A stretch of DNA of 64,000 bases from Phascolarctos cinereus (lineage: Eukaryota > Chordata > Mammalia > Diprotodontia > Phascolarctidae). A program made the translations under genes and the position numbers. Location: the NCBI RefSeq assembly GCF_002099425.1, contig NW_018343982.1, positions 13,866,501 to 13,930,500 of the forward strand. Reading direction: 5' to 3'. The notes beneath the pieces are model-generated. The model saw nothing but the letters and a program-made list of their open reading frames with translations, made no database searches and was not told the origin of the DNA. Shown here piece after piece: positions 49,201 through 55,802 of the stretch (the stretch's first letter is position 1; every line of letters starts with the position of its first letter).

Positions 49201-52200
49201 CTAATTCTAGTGCACAGAACAGCTATTACTTACACCAGTGGTATGGAGTTTCATCTTGAATTTTTCCAAGTAAAGCCACTGCTTGGCCTCATTTGGGTCC
49301 AGATCATGGTAAAAATCTCTGGCTGCATAGCCAAAGCTATGAAATTTCCTTTCTGGAGTCAATAAGATGGTGGTTGGTGTCTTCTGATTAGATACACCAG
49401 GATCTCCACCTTCCCACCGCCTAGGAAATAAAGGAAGATATATTTTAACCTTTTGGCTATCATATTTAGTACCACACTTTCAAAAAAGGATAATTTTTGT
49501 CAACTGGATTCTCATTACTGTGGACTACTGTTAGATGTCTAAGTTCATCTGCTACTTTAAGTAAAAATTAAAATAAATAGAGGTGGTTCTCAAACCCTTT
49601 ATAAGATAGGTCTGATCTATGAGTCCTTCTTCCCTGAGACCAGGGACCATGACTTATTGCGGAACTAGAATGAATAATCCAAATCCCTTATTTTACGGAT
49701 GTAGAAACAGAAGACTACAGAAATGAAGTAATTTCCCTGAAGTCACACATGTTGTTAACTGTGTGACTTTACAGGTAGCTGGATCTAATAGCAAGGCTGG
49801 ACCTAAAATCCAAAATTTCTCACTCCCACGTCAATGATCTCTCTACTACACGATGTTCCTTTTTTACCCCCTTAGGTTTCACCAGTCTATAAGAGATAAT
49901 GATATACATGTTAACGTGATTTGATGCTTGCATCCCCACAAATAGCTCAAAGCATACAGTAGCTGCTCAATAAATGGTGGTTAATCAAATGTTTGTCTCT
50001 CTAATGCTATCATTTCAATGATTCAATAAACATTCATTAAGTACCTACTAAGTACAAAGAATAGTCCTGCCTTCAAGGAACTTCCATTCTGCCTATTTCC
50101 CAAGCAATATGCTTCCTGCTAGGAACACTGAGGAATATCAAAGTGAATTTAATAAAAATTCAATTGACTTAAGGAAACCCTAAAGAACGAGGCCTCCAGT
50201 ATTTATAGACAAATATTATTTAAGCTTTTTGTATATCTTTTATCCCATAATTCCTGAGCCTTAGCATTAGAAAAGACATCAGAAGTCATCTAACCCAACT
50301 CATACCTGAACAAAAATCTCTCTACGTAATACCTAATGAAGTGTTAATTCATCCTTTTTGCTTAAAGACTTCTAGTGAGGGGAACACAACTTTTCTTCTG
50401 AGGAAGTCCATACCACTTTTTGAAAGCTTAATTCTTGGGAAATTTCTCCTTACATTGAGCCTAAAATTGCCATTCTGTACTTCTTACCTTTTATTACTAG
50501 TTCTATCCTCTCAGGCCACACAAAACAAGTCTAATCCTTTTTCTGCACAATAGGCATCAAATACTTTAATATAACTATCACATTCCCTGCAAGACATCTC
50601 TCCTCCAGGCTAAATACCCCCAGTTTCTTCAAATGATTCCCACATAGCTTGACAAACATTTGTTGAAATTGAACTGATCCTTTCAAAAATGGTGATAAAC
50701 AGACATCACTCTTTGTAGTCTATCCAAAGCCCACAGCTTATTAAGACAGCTTTCCATGAATGACTCACACTAAAAATCTTTTTAGCTTTAGAGACTGAAA
50801 TGTAACATGCCATTTAGCTTACAGTAGAGCTGGTATGAGAGGCTGGGTACATTTGACTGAAGCATTGTACATCTGTGATGCGATCCAGTGCGGTATGGGA
50901 GGCTGTTGGTTTTTCTTATGCTGTTAGCATAAATTATTTGGCTCTCTGTATGAAAGCATATGCGTTTCCTCAAATGGAACATAATTAGGAAACAACCCAG
51001 AGAAAATGCATGAGACCAGGTTGCAAGAGCAAAACATGGGAAAAGGTAAATTGTTTGGACCATTACTGCTTTTGTTTCTTACTTAGCAAGGGCCAGCTGT
51101 AGATCGAATACTCTGCCTCCATTTTCTCTCTGCCTTCCCATCTACAATCCTTTCCCTCCCCTAATTTTCCTAAAGCATTTTGTCTGGCTCTCTTCTTTGA
51201 CCCATAACATGCTGGCTTTTATTTAACTTATCTGTGTGTGAGAGACATACCCACGCAATCAGCAAAGTTCACTGATATCAGGGACTATGTCATTTTTAGC
51301 ACCTAGCACTGCCTACCCAGTGAATGCTTAACAAATGCTTATTAAATAAAATGTTTGCAAATGACTTGTCCTGTTGCTCCTCCTTTTGTTGTTTTTCTAC
51401 ATTAACAAGCATTACATCCATTCTCCAGTCATTTTTGCATCAACTGAGTACTAGCTGCCCAAAATGGCACTGAACATTCTTGCTTTTAACTTTATTATTC
51501 AATATGTTGATTATATAAATATTTCTTGTTGGAATAAAATTCAGTAATGGACTCATCTCCAAGGATAATGGATCTAGAAAAATAACACTATGGAGTCAAA
51601 AATGGTCAAAAAGATGTTTTAGAAGTTTTCTTCCTAAAGCAATTTATGTTATTTGCCTCTCTATCTCTTGGTGCCCTGTCCTCTGTTGTTAGTCTATCCT
51701 ATGAAAATAATACTTTAAAAAATAACAACAAATGCTAACTGGAAAATGAAAGACATTTATTTATCCCAGCTTTAATAGAAATTGACTTAAGCAGAACTTC
51801 CCTCCTCCCTACCCCACCAACACACTTTCTGGTTTTCCACCCATGTTTTCAACAACTACAGAACAAATATAATATTTATTTAGCTGACGTGGCTGTGTTT
51901 TCTTAGCTAGCAACAGGGCAACTCATTGTGATAACCTGGGCTCCCCTCTGCAAACAGGATTTTCACTTTTCTTGGCAATTATAGTAACTGCCATCTATTT
52001 ATTTAAAGTGTAAAGTAGTTTGTATGCATCATCTCATTTGAGCTTTACAATGATTGGAGGATTTAGTGTGAAAAAAGGAAGGAAATGAGCATTTATTAAA
52101 TGCTTATCCCCATTTTATGGAAGCTGAGGCCCAGAGAGGTTAAGTTGATTTGCTCAAAATTGTAGTGCTAGTACGTTTCTGATGTGGGATTTGAACCTGT

Positions 52201-53419
52201 GTCCTCCTATCTCCAAATCCAATGTTCCATCCAAAATTTCACGTTGGAAAGTACTATTTTGTAATCTAGATGAGATATGCTATCATACTGAATTGCATTC
52301 AATTTTATAAAGAAAGAATATTAGTCAACATCAGAAAATCTAGAATTTGAAATAACATCCATTTTATTAATATTTCTAAAATCTCATTTAGGAAGACATA
52401 GGTTGAAAAGTAACATGGCATAGTGGATAGAGACCTAAACTTGGATCAAGGAAGACTGTGTTTTAATATATGCCTCAGACACATAAGGGCTGCATGAGAT
52501 GGGATGTGGCACTTAACCTTTCAGTGATCTAGGTAAATCTCTCAGAGTATTTCTCTGAGATTCACTGAAGAGAAGATATTGACCTACATTGACCAAGAGA
52601 ATTACCTCACTTGGGAGTTCCTTATACCAAGGTAATCACGTGACTAGTCCCTATCCCTACAGTTAAGTGACAGAATCAGGGATCTCAAGAGGGATATAAG
52701 AAGGATCTCAAAGCCATCTAATCTATATCTAATGAACATACACCTATATCTAGCACTTCACTATATCAGCAGGAGCAGCAGCATCACCACTAGCATTTAT
52801 ATGGTGAGATATATATGTGTGTATCTATATCTATGTCTATATCTCTTGTATCTCCAGAGCTTAGCACAGTGTCTGACACACAGTAAACAATTAATAAATG
52901 TTTGTTTCCTTCCTTCATATTAAGTCAACCTGTAGCTCTTGCACTTCTTTCTCCTCACATGCAGCTGATTCTGTTTTCGATACTGACAAACCAGATTGAG
53001 GAGGAGATGGGAAGGCAGCGATGGTTACACACTTTAGTTTAATGAAGTTAAAATCAGAACATATTTCATTGATTGTAGACCTTTTCTTTTGCTTTAAATC
53101 CAAGGCCAATCCATTGCTTCTCTTACTTCCATGTATCTATTTACTATCTCAACCCATTTCCCAACTGGCCATCATAAGCTGTCTTTTATATATGTTCAGG
53201 GCCATTATAATGCCTTTCCAATTACGCTAAGTGACCTTTCATTATCTTGTCACTCTAGAAAGGTGTGACAAGGCTGCACCAAAGTCCGTACCTCATGACA
53301 TGAATGCATTCTGGCTCTTTTGTGAAGCTGTAGGCATAGCCACTAGACGTAGTGCCAAAATCAATAGCGACGACCACGAGAAATGTCTGCTGCTCAGTGA
53401 CGTTTGCATCTGAGTCATT
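18940..53419 (-). CDS. HSPA12A: HSPA12A, 10 coding exons (all but the first)
   Basis: Atypical HSP70-family protein, cytosolic and brain-enriched in mammals. It keeps the actin/HSP70-type nucleotide-binding fold but lacks the usual HSP70 substrate-binding domain. Ten exons on the minus strand (listed separately) join with consistent phases into 633 codons plus TAA. Human HSPA12A, as I recall it, has 675 residues, of which about 42 precede the first exon seen here, so the totals agree exactly. Phosphate-1 motif DFGTTSSG is at window-residues 20-27, phosphate-2 motif DSGGGTVDL at 273-281 and the adenosine-side motif FLVGGFAEA at about 437-445. The C-terminus ends DFLSY (DFLNY in human). All ten introns implied in the window have GT donors and AG acceptors. 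No frame break was found, so it appears functional. The start codon and promoter are not in view. The paralogue HSPA12B is less likely because near-identity to HSPA12A extends through every exon. Confidence 0.97.
20040..20390 (+). repeat. old LINE-derived dispersed repeat (L2-group likely)
   Basis: AAGTGCCTACTATGTGAAAG, CATGCCTTCACGGAGCTTAC, AATCTAATAGGGGAAACAAT, then an internal region ending about ACACAGACAAGCCAGAC. In the last HSPA12A intron. Confidence 0.5.
20622..20880 (+). repeat. Ther-1/MIR-type SINE, sense, near full length
   Basis: AAGTGCATAGAGGGCCAGGC, GGGCAAATTGCTTAATCCCT, CTTATCTGTAAAATGGGGAT, GTAGGTGCTTAATAAATGC. Confidence 0.8.
20930..21130 (+). repeat. old LINE-derived dispersed repeat
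   Basis: CAGCCAGGCACTGAGGACAC, TGCCCTCAAGGACTTTACAA, TCTAGTAGAAGAAAGAGATA: same family as 20.04 kb, different part retained. Confidence 0.45.
21285..21400 (-). repeat. MIR-like SINE, antisense
   Basis: CAGATGAGGAAACTGAGAGA, GATCACACAGTCAGTAAGTT, GTAGGATTTGAACAAAGATT. Confidence 0.65.
21445..21790 (+). repeat. L2-like LINE piece split by a SINE
   Basis: Outer parts 21445-21574 (TTTAAATTCCAGCTCAAGTG) and 21751-21790 flank a SINE insertion. Read together they match the L2 3' region (CTCAAGTGNCACC...AGGAAGCC). Confidence 0.6.
21575..21735 (-). mobile_element. WSINE-type SINE with target-site duplication
   Basis: Antisense copy starting with a CTT/T-rich tail, then GGCAACTGGGGTTAAGTGAC, GTCGGATTTGAACTCAGGTC, CACCACCTAGCTGCCCC. 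Flanked by AGAAAGCCTTTTCTT (21560-21574) and AGGAAGCCTTTTCTT (21736-21750), 14 of 15 matching. Lies about 225 bp downstream of the HSPA12A exon 10 donor (gene sense). Confidence 0.85.
21974..22077 (-). CDS. HSPA12A: HSPA12A coding exon 10
   Basis: 104 bp. One base completes Asn, then 34 codons run [15 protein letters not shown] to TIDNIIDHL, plus one base of Arg. Acceptor GCTACAG, donor GTAAGT. No minus-strand ORF of useful length marks this exon. It was found by reading for the piece missing between exons 9 and 11, and it fits in both sequence and phase. Confidence 0.94.
22207..22270. repeat. alternating purine-pyrimidine tract with inverted symmetry
   Basis: A run of GTGTGT/TATATA on the left and TATACACACA on the right, so the tract can pair with itself. 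It lies about 130 bases upstream of HSPA12A exon 10 in gene sense. Confidence 0.8.
22790..23110 (-). repeat. MIR remnant followed by CR1/L3-type LINE fragment, antisense
   Basis: AGAATCACAGGCTTGAGAGA, then CAGCCTCTGCTTGAAGGC, a G13 run at about 22968-22980, GACAGCTCTAACTGTTAGGA, CATCAAGCCTAGTAGGTC. Confidence 0.6.
23643..23901 (-). CDS. HSPA12A: HSPA12A coding exon 9
   Basis: 259 bp. Two bases complete Gly, then 85 codons run [15 protein letters not shown] to SVEHALRKS, plus two bases of Asn. Acceptor CCACTTAG, donor GTGAGT. The human protein has GPYGSLG where this one reads GAYGSLG. The rest is almost unchanged. Confidence 0.95.
24390..24496. repeat. compound (CT)n(CA)n microsatellite
   Basis: About 70 bases of CT followed by about 25 of CA, in the HSPA12A intron between exons 8 and 9. 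The ORFs across it are artefacts. Confidence 0.95.
25412..25516 (-). CDS. HSPA12A: HSPA12A coding exon 8 (phosphate-2 motif)
   Basis: 105 bp. Two bases complete Gly, then 34 codons run [19 protein letters not shown] to ELYKST, plus one base. DSGGGTVDL is the second phosphate-binding motif of the actin/HSP70 fold. Acceptor GTAACAG, donor GTAAGA. Confidence 0.95.
26057..26143 (-). CDS. HSPA12A: HSPA12A coding exon 7
   Basis: 87 bp. Two bases complete Ala, then 28 codons run [11 protein letters not shown] to WSELEE, plus one base. The donor is GTAGAG. The acceptor ACAACTAG is followed by C and has purines close to the AG, so it looks weaker than the others. Phase and protein alignment still fix the boundary. 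Confidence 0.93.
26790..26995 (-). repeat. MIR-like SINE, antisense
   Basis: CAATAGCCATACAGTTGGTT, CAGGCCTCCTGATTACCCAT. Strongly diverged. Confidence 0.55.
27083..27321 (-). repeat. MAR1-type CORE-SINE, antisense, full-length type
   Basis: TTCGTGACCCCATTTGGAGT, CAGATGAGGAAACAGAGGTA, GGTCATACAGCTAGTGTCTG, ACTCTATCCACTGTGC. Confidence 0.85.
27345..27460 (-). repeat. MIR-like SINE remnant, antisense
   Basis: AGAATCCCAGATTTAGAGCT, TTACAAATGAGGAAATTGAG. Confidence 0.6.
27461..29520. other. HSPA12A intron 6 body, nothing recognised
   Basis: About 2 kb of AT-rich intron without an identifiable SINE, gene or RNA. ORFs here are short and featureless. Relative lack of repeats noted; conservation unknown. 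Confidence 0.4.
29521..29602. repeat. GA-rich simple repeat abutting the HSPA12A exon 6 donor
   Basis: Plus strand is nearly all AG (GAGAGAGAGAGAGGGAGAGG). In gene sense it is a CT-rich tract starting two bases after the GTAC of the donor. Confidence 0.9.
29604..29775 (-). CDS. HSPA12A: HSPA12A coding exon 6
   Basis: 172 bp: 57 codons from [12 protein letters not shown] to DTVGAGFAQ plus one base. It contains [13 protein letters not shown], the HSP70-like 'EPxAA' helix. The acceptor follows a strong pyrimidine tract (TTTTTTTCCAG). The donor is GTACCT and is followed at once by about 80 bases of CT-rich simple repeat in the sense of the gene, which is unusual beside a 5' splice site. Confidence 0.95.
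30265..30600 (-). repeat. MIR/CORE-SINE copies, antisense
   Basis: Good copy 30265-30521 (AGCATTTGTATAGCAGCTTA, ATAGTTGAGGAAACTGAGGC, GGGTCACACAGCTAGTAAGT, CACCTAGCTGCC), followed by a second partial core at 30530-30600. Confidence 0.8.
31207..31345. repeat. long (CT)n microsatellite
   Basis: About 140 bases of CT with TTTCT and CTGT interruptions, in the large HSPA12A intron 5. Confidence 0.95.
31346..32189. other. intronic spacer, nothing recognised
   Basis: No repeat or coding match visible in this part of HSPA12A intron 5. Confidence 0.35.
32190..32424 (-). repeat. MAR1-type CORE-SINE, antisense
   Basis: ATGGGGTTTTCTTGGCAAAA, CCATTTCCTTCTCCAGCATG, GGCCACACAGCAAGTTAAGT, CACCACCAAGCTACCCC. 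Confidence 0.8.
33031..33284 (-). repeat. MAR1-type CORE-SINE, antisense
   Basis: GTTGTTCAGTCATTCAGGTG, TTTTCTTGGCAAAGATACTG, GGATTTGAACTCAGGTTTTC, GAGCCACTTAGCTGC. Confidence 0.85.
33823..34062 (-). repeat. MAR1-type CORE-SINE, antisense
   Basis: GACTGTGACCCCTTTTGGGG, CAGATGAGGAAACTGAGGCA, GGGTTACACAGCTAGGAAGT, GCCACCTAGCCGCC. Third MAR1 copy in under 2 kb, all in the same orientation. Confidence 0.85.
34480..34760 (+). repeat. MIR-like remnant and L2-like tail
   Basis: About 34480-34650 sense MIR, diverged (GGCAAAGTCATCTCTTTGGG). About 34675-34760 AGCACAGTGCCTGACACACA ... CACTTAATATATGTTTATT, an L2-type 3' tail. Confidence 0.5.
35205..35350 (+). repeat. MIR-like SINE, sense
   Basis: GGTCCTGGGTTTGACTCCTG, TCTGGGCAAGTCACTTAATT. 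Confidence 0.65.
35391..35905 (+). repeat. Ther-1/MIR-type SINE interrupted by a MAR1 SINE
   Basis: Sense host element at 35391-35609 and 35861-35905 (AGCAGCCAGATGGTACAGTG ... TTGTAAAGCCCTTAGCACTG; then ATAGTAGGTACTTAATAAAT). An antisense MAR1 lies between. Confidence 0.75.
35610..35860 (-). mobile_element. MAR1-type SINE nested in an older SINE
   Basis: CCATTTGGAATTTCCTTGGC, CAGATGAGGAAACCGAGGCA, GGGTCACACAGCTAGTAAGT, ending ATCCAGTTGCCCC. Inserted in opposite orientation to its host. Confidence 0.8.
35906..37169. other. intronic spacer, nothing recognised
   Basis: HSPA12A intron 5. A C10 run lies near 36110. No repeat family or gene match seen. Confidence 0.35.
37170..37345 (-). repeat. 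MIR-like SINE, antisense
   Basis: ATCATAGACTTAGAGCTGGA, CTGGGTCACATAGGC, CAGGATTTGAACTCAGGTCT. A purine-rich GAAGAAA run follows at 37412-37460. Confidence 0.7.
37461..39590. other. intronic spacer with one short MIR remnant
   Basis: Only about 39190-39310 (ACACTGGGCAAGCTG, GAGCTGTAAAGTAAGGGAAT) resembles a sense MIR. The rest is unassigned. Confidence 0.4.
39595..40344 (-). mobile_element. CR1/L3-type LINE fragment, antisense, left part
   Basis: Plus strand reads AACTCCTTCCCTCCCAAGGC, TAAGCCTAAATCTGCTTCTC, AAAATGTGATGTCCAGAATG, GTGTGACCAGGGCACAATG, GCTTGCAGTCCACATCTCAG. This is the antisense order of CR1-group LINEs. It continues at 41988-42480 after a 1.6-kb insertion. Confidence 0.65.
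40628..41190. repeat. (GGAA)n-rich tract, about 560 bp
   Basis: Imperfect GGAA/GGAAGG repeat broken by GGGCA and GGGGA variants. The long Lys-Glu-Gly-Arg and Pro-Ser-Phe-Leu frames over it in several frames on both strands are repeat artefacts. Confidence 0.95.
41250..41984. repeat. large imperfect inverted repeat
   Basis: Left arm 41250-41523 (GTTTGCCCTTCATTCTCAAA ... GTGATTAAGGCTAGGTAAAA) and right arm 41700-41984 are reverse complements, about 280 bases each and roughly 80% alike by eye. They are separated by about 175 bases, which hold the second copy of unit A. Confidence 0.85.
41988..42480 (-). mobile_element. CR1/L3-type LINE fragment, antisense, right part
   Basis: TTTTGTGTCATTTGCAAACC, GTTCCAAATCTACCTAACCA, TTTAGTTAAATATCTCACCT. 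Equivalent to 13.88-14.53 kb. The plus-strand 102-codon frame here is a by-product. Confidence 0.65.
42481..43615. other. intronic spacer, nothing firm
   Basis: HSPA12A intron 5. About 42790-42990 resembles the segment at 24270-24370 (ATTCTGAGAAGAGGTCCATAG / TTCTGAAAATGGCTCCACAG with TTCACCAGGCTGCCC), so both are copies of one unnamed repeat. Confidence 0.4.
43620..43925 (+). repeat. L2-type LINE 3' end, sense
   Basis: GGAATATTCTCCCTTCTCAT, AAGTCCCAGCTGAAATCCCA, CAGCAGGGACTGTCTTTTAC, GTACACAGTAGGTGTTAATAA. Confidence 0.8.
44477..44593 (-). CDS. HSPA12A: HSPA12A coding exon 5
   Basis: 117 bp, 39 whole codons, [12 protein letters not shown] through MRQAAYQ. It carries [11 protein letters not shown], the segment equivalent to the VITVPAYF strand of HSP70s. 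Acceptor GGTTTAG, donor GTAAGA. Confidence 0.95.
44935..45155 (+). repeat. L2-type LINE 3' end, sense
   Basis: TCTCCCTCTTGAAATGACCT, GTATTTCCCCAATAGAATGC, ATCCCCAGAGTTTACCAAAG. Confidence 0.65.
45160..46070. other. repeat-poor, AT-rich intronic block
   Basis: About 0.9 kb in HSPA12A intron 4 without any visible repeat. No exon fits here. Could be neutral or a conserved non-coding element. Confidence 0.3.
46075..46610 (+). repeat. MIR-like SINE then L2-type 3' end, sense
   Basis: About 46075-46240 MIR (TTAACTTTAAAATGGTAGGT, CACTTCCAATTCTAGGTCC). About 46290-46610 L2 (CTACTAGACCATAAGTTGCT, AGCATGGGGTCTTGTGTAGT). Confidence 0.6.
47011..47115 (-). CDS. HSPA12A: HSPA12A coding exon 4
   Basis: 105 bp, 35 whole codons (phase 0 at both ends), from [15 protein letters not shown] to QYFKEQALK. 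Acceptor TTTTTCTAG, donor GTAGGG. Compared with the human protein I recall GDL/LTMDTDL at the junction, so the first residues differ slightly. Confidence 0.95.
47200..48480. other. HSPA12A intron 3, nothing recognised
   Basis: No clear SINE, gene or RNA. A T-rich run lies at 47252-47268. Confidence 0.35.
48500..48650 (-). repeat. MIR-like SINE, antisense
   Basis: AATGAAGAAACTGAGGCCCA, AAAGTCACATAGATAGTTAA. Confidence 0.65.
49234..49420 (-). CDS. HSPA12A: HSPA12A coding exon 3
   Basis: 187 bp. One base completes the split Arg codon, then 62 codons run from [13 protein letters not shown] to KMKLHTTG. The acceptor is TTTCCTAG and the donor is a full-consensus GTAAGT after GGT. Belongs to the N-terminal lobe of the nucleotide-binding fold. 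Confidence 0.95.
49600..50100. repeat. MIR, L2-tail and LINE-derived pieces
   Basis: Antisense MIR about 49675-49855 (TTTTACGGATGTAGAAACAG). L2-like tail about 49925-49990 (ACAGTAGCTGCTCAATAAAT). Dispersed LINE piece 50020-50100 (CATTAAGTACCTACTAAGTA). Confidence 0.5.
50255..50655 (-). mobile_element. CR1/L3-type LINE fragment, antisense
   Basis: GTCATCTAACCCAACTCATA, TTAAAGACTTCTAGTGAGGG, CCATACCACTTTTTGAAAGC, CAAGTCTAATCCTTTTTCTG, TCTCCTCCAGGCTAAATACC. Confidence 0.65.
50660..51960. other. HSPA12A intron 2 with one L2-like tail
   Basis: About 51180-51360 is L2-like (CTGATATCAGGGACTATGTC, AATGCTTAACAAATGCTTAT). The remainder is unassigned. Confidence 0.45.
51970..52240 (-). repeat. MIR-like SINE, antisense
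   Basis: GTTTGTATGCATCATCTCAT, AGCTGAGGCCCAGAGAGGTT, GTGGGATTTGAACCTGTGTC. Confidence 0.65.
52410..52665 (+). repeat. tRNA-type SINE with an unusual 3' body, copy 1
   Basis: Head GGCATAGTGGATAGAG, then a body different from MIR: TCAGTGATCTAGGTAAATCT, CCTCACTTGGGAGTTCCTTA, CTAGTCCCTATCCCTAC. The same body occurs at 55255-55470. Confidence 0.6.
52840..52920 (+). repeat. L2-type 3' tail
   Basis: TTAGCACAGTGTCTGACACA then TTAATAAATGTTTGTTTCC. Confidence 0.6.
53292..53419 (-). CDS. HSPA12A: HSPA12A coding exon 2 (phosphate-1 motif)
   Basis: 128 bp, starting in phase 0 after the acceptor TTTGCAG and ending ATGAG before donor GTACGG. It encodes [11 protein letters not shown]..., then the beta-strand [18 protein letters not shown] that binds ATP phosphates, and ends HVM plus two bases of Arg. 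The minus strand reads in frame upstream for a few codons into intron, so the first Met of that longer open frame is not the true start. The missing N-terminal exon should lie at higher coordinates, probably past the window. Confidence 0.96.
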
Positions 53420-53945
53420 CTGCAAAGAAAGAGAGTGAGAGGCCATTTGGCTGAGGGATGCTCTTTGCTACATGCTCCGGCTTTCTTAAGGATATTGTCT
53501 GCTAGGAAGCCTGCCCTGGGTACACTACAAAGCCAGATCAGGAAGGGTCAGCAAAGCATAATTCCCAATAAGTATTCTTACTAGCCCCACACCTGGGGCA
53601 GTGACCTGGCCTAATGGATCTTAAGTGTGAGTCAAATATAAAGCTTAAGAAGGACCACCCAAAGAATAGTAAATGAGGATACTCTGCCAGACTTAATTAG
53701 GAGAGCTGGCTTTCTGGCTTACACCAATTAAAAGCTCCACTTGAGTATGGCTAATTATTGAATCACTTGAAACAGGGATTGATTCCCAAATAGTTTTTAA
53801 TTTCCTTTTCTATGCACATTTTTATTTGTATACACATATCCTCTTTTACCTGCCAGATTCTTATTTGAATCTACAAAGGGCAGAATACAAGATACTGAAA
53901 CTATTAATACCTTGCCTCTATTCAGTACTCTATAATTCCTAGTGT
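53420..53945. other. HSPA12A: HSPA12A 5' intron, nothing recognised
   Basis: Directly upstream (gene sense) of coding exon 2. Only the acceptor region is interpretable. Confidence 0.4.
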
Positions 53946-53948
53946 GAG

Positions 53949-54440
53949 CACACACACACACACATACATGTATACATGTATGTATGTATATGAATTATAT
54001 ATGTAATGGTATAATATACATACATATATCTGTGTGCATAACTATATCTGTATTGTTGGTGCTCACGTGTATAATATATGTGTAAGCATATATGTGTGTG
54101 CACTTGCGATATGTGGTATACATATACATTGTATATGCATTATATATACATGTATACATGTATATACAATATTAATTATGTACACACATGTTAATACTAG
54201 ATATATATATGTATGTATGTATATATGCACATGTATCCTATATACTATATATGTATATACACATGTATGATATATACTATACATGCAAACATATTAGTTA
54301 AATACAGACATTAATGCCAGCCTGACAGGAACAATATGTAAATGTATATGCATGCATGTACACACATGTATACATGTGTATATAGATATAGGAATAGCTA
54401 GATAGATATACACATGTGTGCATGCACGTGTATGCATACT
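53949..54440. repeat. TA/TG/CA-rich cryptic simple-sequence region
   Basis: About 490 bases dominated by GTATACATGTATGTATATG-like words, with several short stretches that are their own reverse complement. The open frames on both strands (Tyr-Ile-Cys-rich) are artefacts. AATATTGGTCCTGTCATGTAGGCTGG at 54442-54467 (shown in part: CCTGTCATGTAGGCTGGCAT) echoes the inverted GCCAGCCTGACAGGAAC at 54317-54333. Confidence 0.85.
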
Positions 54441-54649
54441 AAATATTGGTCCTGTCATGTAGGCTGGCATTGATGTCCCTATTCAACAAATCAGGAAGCT
54501 AAGGCACAGACTGAGTTGTTAAGACATTAATACATTGAATTAATGATAAAGCCAAGACCAAACCTCACTATTTCCCATTACCATCCAAAGCTTTTAAGGA
54601 CAACTATAGTAGAACTAGAAAAAGACTGAATATGGTCAAAAGAGGTTCT

Positions 54650-54790
54650 TGTCCAAGCTCTGCCACTAACTAGCTATGCAACCCTGGTCAAAATCTTTTC
54701 ACTTTTCTGCAACTCAGTTCCCTTCTTTGTTAACTTAGGGAATTGGACCACATGTTCCTTGAAGTCTCTTCCAGTTTTGTTCCTAGCATA
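54650..54790 (+). repeat. MIR-like SINE, sense
   Basis: CAAGCTCTGCCACTAACTAG, GAATTGGACCACATGTTCCT, GAAGTCTCTTCCAGTTTTG. Confidence 0.65.
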
Positions 54791-55254
54791 AAAAAATCTA
54801 TCCTTTTTTCAAGTGTTTAATAACATGAATATCTATGCAAATCCTTCCTTTTTTCCTGTCTCTTATATGTCTACAAGCCCATAGAAAAAGAGTTTAGTTG
54901 AGAAGATTTAGCTTGTCTATTATAGCAGGGAGAATTCAGAAGAGACACAATTTGCTGTCACTCTCATGGAAAAGAGACCACTGAAAATAATCTACTAGCA
55001 ACATATTTTGACTGTGATATAATCTCTCCCAACTATTTTTCCCCCCAACACATACAATGAACTGCAACTGACAAAGTCACAGCCAAATAAGAAAGAATGT
55101 TTAACAACTGGCTATCCAGCTAGATATCTTTAGTCAATCGCCCAGGGACATCACTGAATGTTGGACAGTGATCTTAAGAGGGCTTTGTAATTCAACTGGT
55201 CCACTTCTGCTCCTATATTTTACCGATTTCGCTTTTACTTACAGCAGAGCTGAA

Positions 55255-55470
55255 CTTGGAGCCAAGGGTTTAAGCCCTACTACTAAAAAGTACTGTGACT
55301 CCTTGCCCCTGGGCAGGCCACTTAACTTCTCAGTGATCTAGGCAACTACCCAAGACTATAAGTTGCAAAGAAGGTGCCAATCTGCATTGGTAGAGGGATT
55401 TTCTTCACCTGGGAGTTTCCTCTACCAATAAAATTACAGGTCCAGTGCCTATCTCAATCCTAGTTGGCCA
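55255..55470 (+). repeat. tRNA-type SINE with an unusual 3' body, copy 2
   Basis: GGCAGGCCACTTAACTTCTC, AGTGATCTAGGCAACTACCC, CATTGGTAGAGGGATTTTCT, CACCTGGGAGTTTCCTCTAC, CAGTGCCTATCTCAATCC. Shares its body with 52410-52665. Confidence 0.65.
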
Positions 55471-55802
55471 AATAAATTTGCAGAAAAAGCAAAATTGGAA
55501 AAATCATCTTTGAAAGCTTCAGGTCTGTGGTATTTATGAATTTTTTAAAAAATCAGGCAGTAAGGGGTCAGGGCCCTTGTAGACACCTAAAAGATATAAA
55601 GTATTCATGTGCACAGATTATTTGCAACACATCATATCCTCTCCACCAAAAAAGCAAAAGGGTTAGGTGCCGATACCTTAAAATTACAAAGTCATAGTGT
55701 TTTACATCTTTTGAGGGATCCTAGGGTTCTCTTATCCAAACCCTGCATCTCACAAACGAGAAGACTAAATCCTAAAAAAGTGATGTCCTAAGCCATCTCA
55801 GT

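Noticed and set aside
54034-54284. Tyr/Ile/Cys-rich frames on both strands
   Set aside because: Products of TATG/TACA simple sequence.
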